DNA of 64,000 bases from Symsagittifera roscoffensis (lineage: Eukaryota; Xenacoelomorpha; Acoela; Convolutidae), in NCBI RefSeq assembly GCF_963678635.1, contig NC_087069.1, positions 18,264,660 through 18,328,659 of the forward strand, given 5' to 3'. The notes below the pieces were generated by a model. That model was not told where the DNA came from and searched no databases. It saw only the letters and a list, made by a program, of their open reading frames with translations. A program made the position numbers and the translations under genes. Position 1 is the stretch's first letter. The number at the start of each line of letters is the position of its first letter. This document shows, in pieces, positions 54,415 to 64,000 of the stretch.

Positions 54415-56550
54415 TTAACTAAAGTTACACTGCGCTTTAGTTTTTTCATCTAATTTCAATTGACTATAAGCATATCGGAGATCAATGGTAGAAAAATATG
54501 TTGTGCCTGGTTTGCCATTACCCTCTTGAGCTGATTGTGCCACATTATCGAGCAGAACGTCGATGTTAGGCATCTGGTACTTGTTTTTATGTATCGCTTT
54601 GTTGATTTGTTTTGAGTCCATTGCTAATTTGATTGACTGATCTTTCTTTACCGTTATTACGATTGGAATAATAAATTGTTTGTCGCTACAACTGTCGAGT
54701 TTCACGATATGGCCTTGGTCAATTAAGGATTTGAGTTCTTGCTCGACTTTTTCTTGAATATGAATCGGGATTCGGCGGCCTTTTTGTTGCAGTGCCTTGA
54801 AGTCATGTGAAAATTTTGTATGAACTTCGTGGTTTTTAGATCGACCAATACTTTTGCATAACCCCGGGTATGCTGATTTAACCCAGTTTGTGATGGCCGT
54901 GTCCGATTGTTCTGGTTCTGTAATGTAATTGATTGACTTACCAGTTGGTTTTTCCTGTTGAAGCTGAATGCCTAGTTGTGGTAGCAAATTGCGACCCAGG
55001 ATGTTTGCCCGTTTATCGTCAACCACCACGAATGGCGCCGTGTTTATTGTCCACCCTCCTGATTCTATAGGGGCAATCAGCCTGCCGAACGCGGGGATTT
55101 TGTAACCATTGTAGCAGACCATTCTGTTAGCCTCGTCATTTTGGTTGAGTTGAATACGTCGAGTTCGTGGCACCGTATTTTCTAATATGACCGCTGTTTT
55201 GTTATTTACAAACGATGTTGGGGATCCTGTGTCTGCAATGAAGGTAATACTGTTCTTTCCAATTTTAACTCGAATGAGGTGTCCTATTAAGTCGTTTGTT
55301 GTTAAGTTTCCTGCCGTTTCTTCTTCGTAGTGTACCGCATTTACGCTGTTGTCATCTGGATGTATGAGTTCCCATCCCGGGACGATATCCCCTGCCTGGA
55401 GATAGTCGACATACGCTGCTATGTCGGTGTCCTGGATGTTTACTTCGGGATTTGTTTCTTCGCTGATAGCATTAACATTGGAGGAATTACAGAGTCTCGC
55501 GTAGTGTCCTCTTTTTGTGCACTTATTGCAAATCTTGTCTTTTGCTGGACATTGTTGGAGGTGACCGGGTCCGAACGGATTTCCGCACTTAAAACAAGAT
55601 TGTTTCCTGTCTCTGTTTTGTCGTTGCGAGCTTCCCCGCTGTGGTTGTCCTCGACCGCTATTGTTTCCTCTTCTATTATTACGGTAAGGGTCCCCTCCTT
55701 TTCTTTGAATGAACCCAACTGGTTCTGTTTTTATACCCGTTTGTTGAGAAGGATTTGTCGTTGAACCCTGCTTGCGGATTTGAATTTGATTTTCCAACCC
55801 TTTTTCCCTGCGTATAGCGTATTCAAACGCTTGCTCCGGGGATTTGGTCTCGGCTAGTAGATCTTTTTGTACTTCATCGTTTGTCATATTGGCTGTGAAT
55901 AAGTCTCGAATAATCTCTGTTTCTAACGTGTTATTGTTGCACTGAGGACATTTGAAGTTTCCTTTGATGACTAATTCAGTGAGACCGCAGTGGAACTGTT
56001 CCAGCGTTTCTGTTTTATTCTGCCTTCTTGTGAATGCCTCGTATCTATCAAATGTAACATTACGGTCTTTAATGAAAAGGTGTTCCAATCGATTCCAGAA
56101 TCCTCTCGTTGATATTTCTTGTATCTTTAGGTCTGGATAGTGTTGGTTTAGGCGTCTTTGACCTTCGTTATCAAGGCTTAGGTAAATGTAGCTTCTGACT
56201 TTTATGTCGGCTTCCTCCCATGGTATTCCATCCACGGTGGGTCCCAAGTTGTCCAATTGGGCACATTGGTTATCCCATTGTATCTTTTTTTCTTGGTTAC
56301 GAATGTTCCTGTCCCTGGTTTGTGATTGAGTTTCCCCTTCTATAGGGAGTTCATAGCCGGGTTCTTGCGGTTTTCTCACTGCAGGTGGGTCTCGTAATAG
56401 CTTTTGCAGGTTTATGCCATCTTTTGCGACAAGTCCTAAGTAGAGTTGCTGATTCCACTTCTCCCACTCCGTTGGAGGTTCCGCCGAGGCTTTTTGCCCG
56501 AATGGGGCAATACCGAGTGGGTTTTTTGTTGTGAGTGCAGGCTGCGCCAT
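54415..56550 (-). CDS. Gypsy gag, protease and start of reverse transcriptase
   Basis: 711 residues. Capsid-like helical region (about 1-270), basic Arg/Gly/Asn stretch (about 285-320), two CCHC-type knuckles (CFKCGNPFGPGHLQQC and CNKCTKRGHYARLC, about 325-365), aspartic protease with ADTGSPTSF (about 443), then RT fingers (KKDQSIKLAMDSKQINKAI) and FSTIDLRYAYSQLKLDE at the end. The ATG straddles the LTR/primer-site border. Known members of this group make gag and pol as a polyprotein. Confidence 0.85.
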   Translation of the reverse strand: MAQPALTTKNPLGIAPFGQKASAEPPTEWEKWNQQLYLGLVAKDGINLQKLLRDPPAVRKPQEPGYELPIEGETQSQTRDRNIRNQEKKIQWDNQCAQLDNLGPTVDGIPWEEADIKVRSYIYLSLDNEGQRRLNQHYPDLKIQEISTRGFWNRLEHLFIKDRNVTFDRYEAFTRRQNKTETLEQFHCGLTELVIKGNFKCPQCNNNTLETEIIRDLFTANMTNDEVQKDLLAETKSPEQAFEYAIRREKGLENQIQIRKQGSTTNPSQQTGIKTEPVGFIQRKGGDPYRNNRRGNNSGRGQPQRGSSQRQNRDRKQSCFKCGNPFGPGHLQQCPAKDKICNKCTKRGHYARLCNSSNVNAISEETNPEVNIQDTDIAAYVDYLQAGDIVPGWELIHPDDNSVNAVHYEEETAGNLTTNDLIGHLIRVKIGKNSITFIADTGSPTSFVNNKTAVILENTVPRTRRIQLNQNDEANRMVCYNGYKIPAFGRLIAPIESGGWTINTAPFVVVDDKRANILGRNLLPQLGIQLQQEKPTGKSINYITEPEQSDTAITNWVKSAYPGLCKSIGRSKNHEVHTKFSHDFKALQQKGRRIPIHIQEKVEQELKSLIDQGHIVKLDSCSDKQFIIPIVITVKKDQSIKLAMDSKQINKAIHKNKYQMPNIDVLLDNVAQSAQEGNGKPGTTYFSTIDLRYAYSQLKLDEKTKAQCNFS
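56533..56549 (-). other. Gypsy primer-binding site overlapping the gag start
   Basis: The minus strand reads TGGCGCAGCCTGCACTC directly after the LTR end ACA. The first eight bases, TGGCGCAG, would pair with the CTGCGCCA end of a Ser-type tRNA (inference). The gag ATG uses the last LTR base and the first two primer-site bases. Confidence 0.65.
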
Positions 56551-56945
56551 GTTATACCCTCAGCCGTTGGGTGAGGTATACACTGTGTAATCTATGTAGT
56601 CAAAGTCTATGCTTAATCGCTAACTGAGAATAGGAATACGAAGAGATAGAGAGCAACTTAAATTCAATTTAGAAAGTTAAGTCTGATTCGAATCTGACCT
56701 CGAAATCATGAGAAAGACAGAGACCCATAAATAACTATTGAATATGGTGTTAGGTTTAATAGGTACTTAATTTAGATCAGACTTCTATATAGTTCAGTTT
56801 ACATAAGTATATATGGTTAGCATTTAGGATGGACGTATTGTTTTAGGTAGACAGTTCTAGTATATCCGAATGGATATCAGTTCATATCGGTACCTACTGT
56901 ATCCGTATGGATAACATTCCCCTTGTTTCTTATATGATGAATACA
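56550..56945 (-). repeat. Gypsy LTR, right (shared)
   Basis: 396 bp, nearly identical to 43395-43792. On its right side the sequence continues into the tail-coding region of another copy rather than into host DNA. Confidence 0.88.
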
Positions 56946-57812
56946 TCATATATTCTTTATATCTTCCGCAGCGTCCTTGTGTGATTGAATTGAAGATTTG
57001 GGGTCGTTTCCATCCAATGATATTTGCGATATCTGTTGAGCGTTTCGTTCCGATGATGTTTGTGGAGTTTGTGTAGTGCTTGGCTTGTTGTTGTTCTCCT
57101 CTTTTGCGTGTTTGCTTGGGCGTTTAGATCGTTCTTGTACTTCGTATTCCCTTTGAAAAGTCATTGAATTTTTGGGTGGAGAGATGGACTGCAGAATTTT
57201 CATTGCGTCGTTAAAGTTGTCAATGAAGGATTTGTCCGGTGAGCATGACGTTTCGTTTGGTCTGCCGATAACGTAACGTGAGCTAATCGCTCGTTGTTGC
57301 GGGTTATTTAGGCCAATTGACGTAGTTGACGTATTTAATTCTGATGTGAATTTTGTTGTTGGGCTACTCTGTGGTGACGACGTGTGTGTGGACAATGTTG
57401 TTGGTGTTTTTACGGTATTTGTAGGCTCGTATTCCGCTTCGAGTGGGCCGCCTGTTCCTTCGCCAGATTCTGTAACCCTCAGCTGCTCCGGTGTTTTCTC
57501 ACAAGATTGGCTTGGTGTTTTGTCCCTTGAATCAATTTCTATACACTCTATATCGGTTGAGGATTCTTGGACAGTGACGGTTTGGCCAGTTGGTTCCCTT
57601 TTATCCTGTTGTACCGTTATGATACATACTTCGGTATCTGAATTGCTTCCGGTAATTTTGTTGATTGGGATTGCATTTCCGAATTTTAGGGCCAGGGCGC
57701 TTGTTTTGGTTCTTGTGGATCGACGGCTTGGAACTGCTGATTTTGATTTGGTACTTTCATTCGTATCGTGGGGTGGCGTGGTTTTTCGATCTAGTTTTTT
57801 GGCTGGTGGCAT
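56946..57812 (-). pseudogene. End of integrase-tail frame from a second Gypsy copy
   Basis: 288 residues nearly identical to the last part of the frame at 43793-46009. It ends at about 57811, where similarity to the array stops. Confidence 0.85.
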
Positions 57813-57815
57813 TTT

Positions 57816-59329
57816 GTGACTTACAAAAAAGGTAAGAAACCAGGTTTTGGAAACGAGGAGAGAAGTATACCTCAGGAGAAATTAGATAGTATCTTAGCAT
57901 CAGAGACTTCGAATAGTCTTACAGAAAACTTTTCAAAAAGTTTCATGAGGAAAGGGATCAAAAAGGCATTAAATATGCAAATCCAGTGGAGTGGATTTCA
58001 ATTATAATCAAAGACTACGCACTCAGTTGTAATCAACGGTGAAGCAACCATTGGGACCTTGTATTCAAAGTAGGAATGGCAAATACTAGAAGCGATTTGG
58101 TTTTTGAGGACCCAACAGGAATGCACCCAGAGAAGAATAGATTAAAATTTTCACCCTACAGCTGGTACTATTTTCCTTGGCTTGCAGAAATGGAAACACG
58201 GATGATCCGGTAATGGGGAATAGCTAGAGAAAATGCAATTACAATGCTAACAGTTTATCTTCTATCTTAAAGTTCAGAATTGAATTTGCGTTTATTTTTC
58301 TCTGCAGCTTTGATGAAGTACGGGGCAAAGAAGGAAACGCACTTCCAGCCGTTAAACCCAATGGGCGAGCACAGTTTTTATAGGAATTTGAGAAAAATTA
58401 CCAAAATTGCAGGTAAAAGAAAAAACATTTTTTGGTGAGGGAAACAGACGTGCAATGCACGGACATCAAGAACATGAAAATGAAAACCAAAAGGTAAGCC
58501 AGACAAGTTTGGAATGTTTGGAGGAACCAAGTTAAGAGTGCAATTAAGCTATATGAAAAAAAGAAAACACAGTGCTATCTGTTGAAGAAAAAAATTATAA
58601 AACATTGTTTAGTCTCTGGGATGAAAGTAAACATAAGTATGGTTTTAGTAAACGACATGGTCCTATAGTCGGTGAGTTCGTTTATTTGTTGCTCGAAATA
58701 TTGGAATTTAAAGATGTGGTACGGCCGCACGTATACAGGATGGTTGTTGTTAACAACGATTACCGCACTGTGGCTGCATTGGAACAGCTGCAGCCATCAA
58801 ATGTGGTGATTCGGCCACCATTTCCTTCGAAGAATTGCAAACACGTCATGACCAAAATAAGAAAGGTACCTTGATAACAGCGAGAAGATGGCAGTAACGA
58901 GTGTATAATCGGGTACAATTAAAAAAGTCTACAGATGAGATCGGTATCTTGAATGATAAAGTCCAACATATGGAGGGATATTTCAATGTATACAAAAGTA
59001 AAATAGAAACTCTTGAGCTAGAGAAGAAATCCTTTCTGATTGAGAAAAAAACAGTAATCTCTAAAAATCAGAGGGAGCTGAAAAAGCTGAAAAATATTAA
59101 AGGAGAGGACTTAGCAAAAAATTTGCTTTGGAAACGGTTGCAGTTGTATAGTTCTCAGAGCCCATTATCGGTCCCTTCAATTCTGTATAAAATCTTGTTG
59201 GTACCTGAGCTGGCGCCAGCCCAAAAGGTATCAAGGCTTTTCAGAAGCCTTTTTTACTCTGTCATCCAAATAAGGGAGGATGAGAGCTATATAATTGAGG
59301 GTGCTGGTGGAAACAAAAAACATACTTGA
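57816..59329 (+). CDS. Unrecognised exon-like frames with coiled coil (candidate gene or remnant)
   Basis: 58308-58412 is bounded by CTCTGCAG and GGTAAAA. 58573-58865 joins it in phase but has a poor acceptor (no pyrimidine tract). 58928-59329 continues in the same phase after a possible 62-base intron with a weak acceptor. Translations include KYGAKKETHFQPLNPMGEHS, EFVYLLLEILEFKDVVRPHV and a coiled coil (MEGYFNVYKSKIETLELEKK). A further frame at 58076-58209 (MANTRSDLVFEDPTG) has a good donor but a different phase. No family recognised. This could be a real gene, a pseudogene, or a piece of an unknown element. Confidence 0.35.
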
Positions 59330-61387
59330 AAACCAAAAAGCGAGAAAAAAAACAAACAAAAAAGGGGTTTGGAGGCTGCCAAGGAGTTTTTCAGCAGTCA
59401 GATAAACATTTGAAACTCTTACTAATTTTATTTACAAATATATCAGACATAACTGAGGGTGCTAATCACGGATGATTGCCAATTTATATAAATACTAATT
59501 TACCGTGCTATAATTCAAAATGCAGCTCAGTCGTTGGGGGAAACACTTGTTTTTTATGGAAGTGAATAATGTAGAATCGGAAGTCGTTCCTAGGAAAAGT
59601 CAAGGTTAAAACTTGAACTTAATTGAGATTTTATGATGTCTGATGTCTGATATCATGGATTTATGATAAAGACATTAAAAAAAACTAATTGTCACTTTTG
59701 GTAGATTTTCGTTGTATACAATTGTAAAGATTATCTGACAAACCTATAGGAAAAAGTTAAAAAGATCCTTAGTCTTGCTCAGCTAAAACAAAAAAAATTT
59801 AAAGAGGAAAACGGGGAAACCCGTGACAATGAGAAAAACATTGAATCTACCGAAACCAATAGACAATAAATCAATTCTAACATAATCTAACCTTTATTAT
59901 TTTATGAATCAGAGGTAATTATGGTATAGCTCTGTGACTTCTTTTGGGTGTATGTTGTAATTTTCCTGAAAACTGAAATGTCAATTATATTGAAATAATT
60001 ATTTTGAAATTTCAAATTTTGAACTTTGAAATTTTTTACCTCCAATTCAGCAGTTGCACGGTCACTCGCTGTGATACCCGCATTCTTACTACACCAAGGC
60101 AACGTATGGAAAAAAACTTGAAAAGAATTTGAATTTACTCAAAGCTAAATTTATAAATATTTTAATATTGTTCTGTACTTAAATAAATAACCAAGAAAAG
60201 TTGCGTAACTTACACCAGCTTGAAATATTAGCTGTCAATTGTTAATTAAATTGATCAATTTTTTTCACTTTGAAAAATTGATTAGGAAAAAATCAAGTTC
60301 AAAAGAAGCTTGAGGAAAGGCGTATTGAAAAAAAACTAGTTTTACGATGACATATAATAGTGACGGCATAATTTCCGTTTTGTTCAAAAAATTTTTTTCA
60401 ATTTGTTTTTCGACCATTGGAAATGGGGAGAAGCTTTATTTTCATGTTTTCGTTTCCAACTCTAAATCAGTGTTCGTAAATAATCATCGGACAGTGTTGA
60501 GTTCTCGATTAATTATGTGACATTCGATCAGAATGTTCGACATGCATATCGTCAACGATTTTTGTTCGGAACAATTCCGTGGGAGGATTTGCTGTTTTAA
60601 ATGATAAGTGGTGTTAATCGATTAATTCAACGTATTTGGAGTGCCTAATTTGAAGTGATTAATTAGTTTTCAATTTTTCGAATTAATTTTCGTAACGACA
60701 CGTAACGATTTTAATTTTTTGTGAACACTGAAGCCGCAAAAATCACTACAACAACTTTCGCTATAAAAAAAACAAGACGTGGAAGAAATATCGCGAACTA
60801 CAGAAATTGTATACATCAATATTCGAAGAAGAGCGCTCCGAGTTGTAATGAGCGTTACTGAGCAATTCACGAGAATCAGGAGGGCTATTGGGAAGATTTT
60901 ACTACCCTTCCTGTCGTCAAGAAGACAGCTGTTCGACCGGACTCAAGAATCCGGGAGGGTCTCGGGGAAAGACTGTAAACTGGTTTAACAAATTTTAGCT
61001 TCTTGGAGTGTCTTGAATTGAAATAAATAATATCAAGTTCGTTTTCGGAAATTGAGAAGCTAGGATTTGAGGGAAAGTGTTGATCCTTTTCCGATGGATA
61101 TGATTACTTTTATCTACTCAACAAAAACAAAATTAATATGATAATAAGTAAAAGCACTGTTTTCAGGAGTGACCTCTGGTCTGTGGATACTGAGACCCAG
61201 CCATGTTTTTTTGCTTGCAACGATAGCTTTAATAGGTAATGACTTTGTCGAACCGATGTTAATGGACCACACTTTGAACTGGCTTTGGCAGAGACGGTTA
61301 GAAGCATGTGAAGCTGTATTTAGACGCTAGCCAGTCGTTTTAGGACCTAGCTTTATTTTCCATCGGTTACATTAGCATACTCAGAAC
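59330..61387. other. AT-rich DNA, no gene seen
   Basis: Only short frames without family signals, for example near 60779-60988. No supported gene, RNA or repeat. Confidence 0.4.
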
Positions 61388-61670
61388 CAGGGATTTCGGT
61401 TCCGGTTCCTAGTAGTGCCGATTCCCCGATATTTTGACACTTTTAGTCATTTTTCGGTTCCAAGTCGATTCCTATAACTCGATGTTAATTATGTGTTAAT
61501 AAATTTTTTCCATCTTTTGTAGTAAATCTTAAAAATACTAGATGTTGTCCAATCTAAGACCCAACTTGGATAGGTCGACATCAATCGGTTCCGTCTTTCA
61601 CGTCGGTTCCGGTTCTCGGTTACCGCACAGGCATTCGGTTCCTCAAGAAATCGGTTGCCCGAAATCCCTG
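61388..61670. mobile_element. hAT-like MITE with 8-bp target duplication
   Basis: The ends CAGGGATTTCGG and CCGAAATCCCTG are perfect 12-bp inverted repeats. The flanks CTCAGAAC (61380-61387) and CTTAGAAC (61671-61678) match at 7 of 8 positions, as expected of a hAT target duplication. The interior has repeated CGGTTCC phrases and no coding. Confidence 0.85.
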
Positions 61671-61678
61671 CTTAGAAC

Positions 61679-62650
61679 AATAATAAAGTGTGATCGCTAA
61701 CATCAAACGCGACATTGGCGATTAGCGACTGCTTGCTCCGCTGCGCTCCAATTCAACACGAGTACTTTTGTGCTCATGTAATTCGATTTATATTGATATT
61801 TTTATCGATATTCGATACATATAATGAAATAAAAACTAGTTCATTTTATTTTTGAGCAAAACATCAATTTTCGATAATTCAAGATATCTTCGATATATTC
61901 AATATAAATTCGATATACTCAATATCTTGTTACGATAAGGACTCGCTTCTCAAGTTTGGAAATCATATATTTTTTTCACGCGAACGCCTGCAGCAAGGGG
62001 ATCCATTGGATATATTCTACTTTTGTCTAAGTATGTAACAGTCGCCTATTTGAGTCACACGTGAGGTCAAAGAAAAATAGGCCCTATAACCATTGGCTCA
62101 AGAGTCAAGGACACTATCTCTTGTGTTTTTCCACCTCAAGCGGTCGGAGCCAATTGAGTTCACATGCGACATGAGACTATAAACCGCCTTACAGCTTAAA
62201 GGACACTACCAAAATACCACCCACTCTAGAAAATAAGAAATCCCCCATGCTCAGGTCTCGAAATACCTAAAATTTGCGAACGCCGTTAAAAACAGGGCCG
62301 GAACCTTACGTATAAAGTTAGTTTTTCTTAGATAGTGGGCCTTTGATCCATTTCAGATGGATCAACCTAAAACTCTCCCTAACTCAACGCAACAATGTAA
62401 AACACACTCAAGAAATTTAAATTGGTTACATACAACCCGTGGTTATTGCATTGAGATGTGTTATGAAGGGTCTCTTGAAGGCATCCAGCCAGGTCTTTCA
62501 AAGTCACTCGTATTCTCCTTTTCTAAACTTCAATTTCTTCCCCCAGATCTCACTCAAGTCCTCCCTTCGATCTCCAGGCACTGCTCCTAGTATCTTCCGC
62601 AACAACCGATGCAAGTGATGAGACATTCGTGCCAATCGCACACACTTGGG
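61679..62650. other. AT-rich then mixed DNA, nothing assigned
   Basis: A stretch at 61790-61940 is rich in short TCGATAT/ATATTCGA motifs. 62030-62650 is less AT-rich but has no recognisable frame. Confidence 0.35.
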
Positions 62651-62653
62651 TAC

Positions 62654-63900
62654 CTAGAAAGCCTTGTCAATTACCACACTCTGACTAGATGCTTCCACCA
62701 TCGCTATGTGTAATGGATAATGGCTTTCGCACAGGTTGGCCATGACTGATCCCACCAGAGACTTCGCATTCATTGGTAAACTGTAGGCCTCGCTCAAGTG
62801 AAATCCCATCTCCGCCTCAAGACCGAGCTTCCATCCCCTGATAGGCTTCCGGATCATTTGTAACACTCCTGGCCAAGACTCCACGCTTAACGGCTTCACC
62901 AAATGGTGCTCGGACTCTTGCATCTCTAGAGATTGTAAACTGCACATCCTCGAAAAGACTCCCAAGGCCGTCGCTATATTTACAGTGGTGCTTGCGTAGC
63001 AGTAGAGCCACTATCTGCACCTCGCTTTTGTCCCTCTCCTTGAAATCACCGAACCAAGTGGCTAAATCCTCTCTTTGAAAGGATTGTTTTCTGACACAGG
63101 ACCGCCCGTCACAAGAATGCTCTCCACCTCCACGCGCCAGGTCTAGACAACTGCCCGGCTCCATCTTCTTTACTAGCTGATCCGGCTTGCTCTTTGCTCC
63201 CTCCGAATCCCCTTGATGAGGTATGATCAGTTAATGCACTACATTCAAATTCCCCAAATCTTCATTCTTCACTGGCGACAGTTTCACCCGCTCCGTGACT
63301 TCTTCGATCAGGCTCGCGTGGGGATGTGGGTACCAAAATGGTCTCAGCAATTTCCAAACAGTGCACCAGGTTTGTAGACAACTCGTGGTCTCCGCATCCC
63401 AGCCTTAGTTCAACCTTCTTGTCCGAACACTGCACACTGATAACTTCCGGCATCTTTTCAAGTAACAGACCTAGGCTCGGTTTTTCCCTTTCCGTCGGTT
63501 CAATCTCAACTACTTTCTCCGTCCAGAACTTTGACAATTCGGCCATCTCAAAATCCATGCAAGCGTTTCTGGCCCCCGGGTCCAAGAAATGGATGTAAGT
63601 TATCCCCATCCTTCCAGACACTTTTGATTTTCTCCGCTTTTCGTGGGCCTTGAGTAGTCTTCTGCCAGAGCCAGGTTGCGATGCACGTCGTGACCCTCGA
63701 CAAATTTCTTGTTGGAGAACCTCCGTATTTCATCAAGTTTTCCATGGTTCTCTAGAGACTGCCTTGAGCCATCCGCCCTGGCGATCCTGGTACTCTGGTA
63801 CACATTCAGGATGACGGTGGAGACTCTCCTTTCCATTGTCTTGTTCCCTATCGCTCCCTGATGGCACGTCTGGCTGTGGTATCAGACATCACTGACATGA
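62654..63900 (-). pseudogene. Coding-like, broken minus-strand region of unknown family
   Basis: GC-richer than its neighbours. Overlapping minus-strand frames read RVSTVILNVYQSTRIARADG (near 63830), YIHFLDPGARNACMDFEMAE (near 63590), RKHHCKYSDGLGSLFEDVQF (near 62980) and GFHLSEAYSLPMNAKSLVGS (near 62790). HFLDPGARNACMDF is loosely like the DPGS-type protease start of some LTR elements, so an LTR-element relic is possible. The assignment is weak. It continues beyond the window. Confidence 0.35.
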
Positions 63901-64000
63901 TCCATCTCAAGAAACACGTGGAATCTTTCGTCCTCGCTAGGTTTAATCCCGAGTTACCACGAACAATATGCTGCACCAACATTTGGTACACACGCAAACC

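Larger units (their letters stand above)
43395..57811 (-). mobile_element. Young Gypsy array: main copy with internal tandem duplication plus end of a second copy
   Basis: LTRs at 43395-43792 and 56550-56945 differ at only a handful of positions, so insertion or homogenisation is recent. Between them on the minus strand lie gag, protease, reverse transcriptase, RNase H, integrase and a long integrase tail. Part of this is present twice as a 4293-bp tandem unit. Beyond the right LTR, 56946-57811 repeats the terminal coding part seen at 43793-44658, as though two copies share one LTR. Long frames survive with a few breaks per copy. No target duplication can be identified because the right side is incomplete. 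Confidence 0.9.

Noticed and set aside
43395-57811. Envelope-bearing retrovirus
   Set aside because: The extra 3' coding is a low-complexity integrase tail without signal peptide, membrane segment or fusion motif.
60779-60988. Short basic frame as a gene
   Set aside because: No splice context, family signal or length support.

Overview
The window is AT-rich genomic DNA from an invertebrate animal. Spliced genes with GT-AG introns, BEL/Pao LTR elements (known only from metazoans), Gypsy elements, MITEs and an ARM-TIR protein gene all point that way. I cannot name the species. Nothing looks bacterial: there are no operons, CRISPR arrays or rRNA.

Layout. Positions 1-3123 (+) hold the last six exons of a small host gene I do not recognise. 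3124-9739 is intergenic and filled with a MITE, a BEL/Pao relic and an old Gypsy relic. 9740-35145 (-) is one host gene of seven exons over 25 kb. Its splice phases are consistent and it encodes a predicted 994-residue protein: N-terminal ARM-like helices, a linker made partly of five 57-residue repeats, a TIR domain with the conserved Glu of NAD-cleaving TIRs, and a C-terminal CaaX motif (CQIM). Its introns are loaded with transposons: a BEL/Pao element in the same orientation (12868-18921), a BEL/Pao element in the opposite orientation with a 5-bp target duplication (24918-33717), two MITEs with CCCGGGTTGACC ends, and hAT-like MITEs. About 600 bp upstream of its start codon is a 10 x 49 bp minisatellite in which most units can form a perfect hairpin.

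36240-43394 is non-genic: two diverged copies of a segmental repeat and a Gypsy integrase relic. 43395-57811 (-) is a young Gypsy array: a terminal piece of one copy, an LTR, a main copy containing a 4293-bp tandem duplication, and a second LTR nearly identical to the first. 57812-59330 (+) has exon-like open frames with a coiled coil that I do not recognise. 59331-64000 is mostly AT-rich DNA, with one clear hAT-like MITE (target duplication present) and a GC-richer, coding-looking but broken stretch on the minus strand at the right edge.

Main points of interest: the ARM-TIR-CaaX gene with its exon-filling repeat linker (a candidate innate-immunity or cell-death NADase); tRNA-like Pol III A and B boxes inside the LTRs of two related BEL/Pao families; the hairpin minisatellite; and the compact Gypsy design in which the gag ATG straddles the LTR/primer-site junction. 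LTR elements are treated as fossils and described only by family, extent, parts and age.
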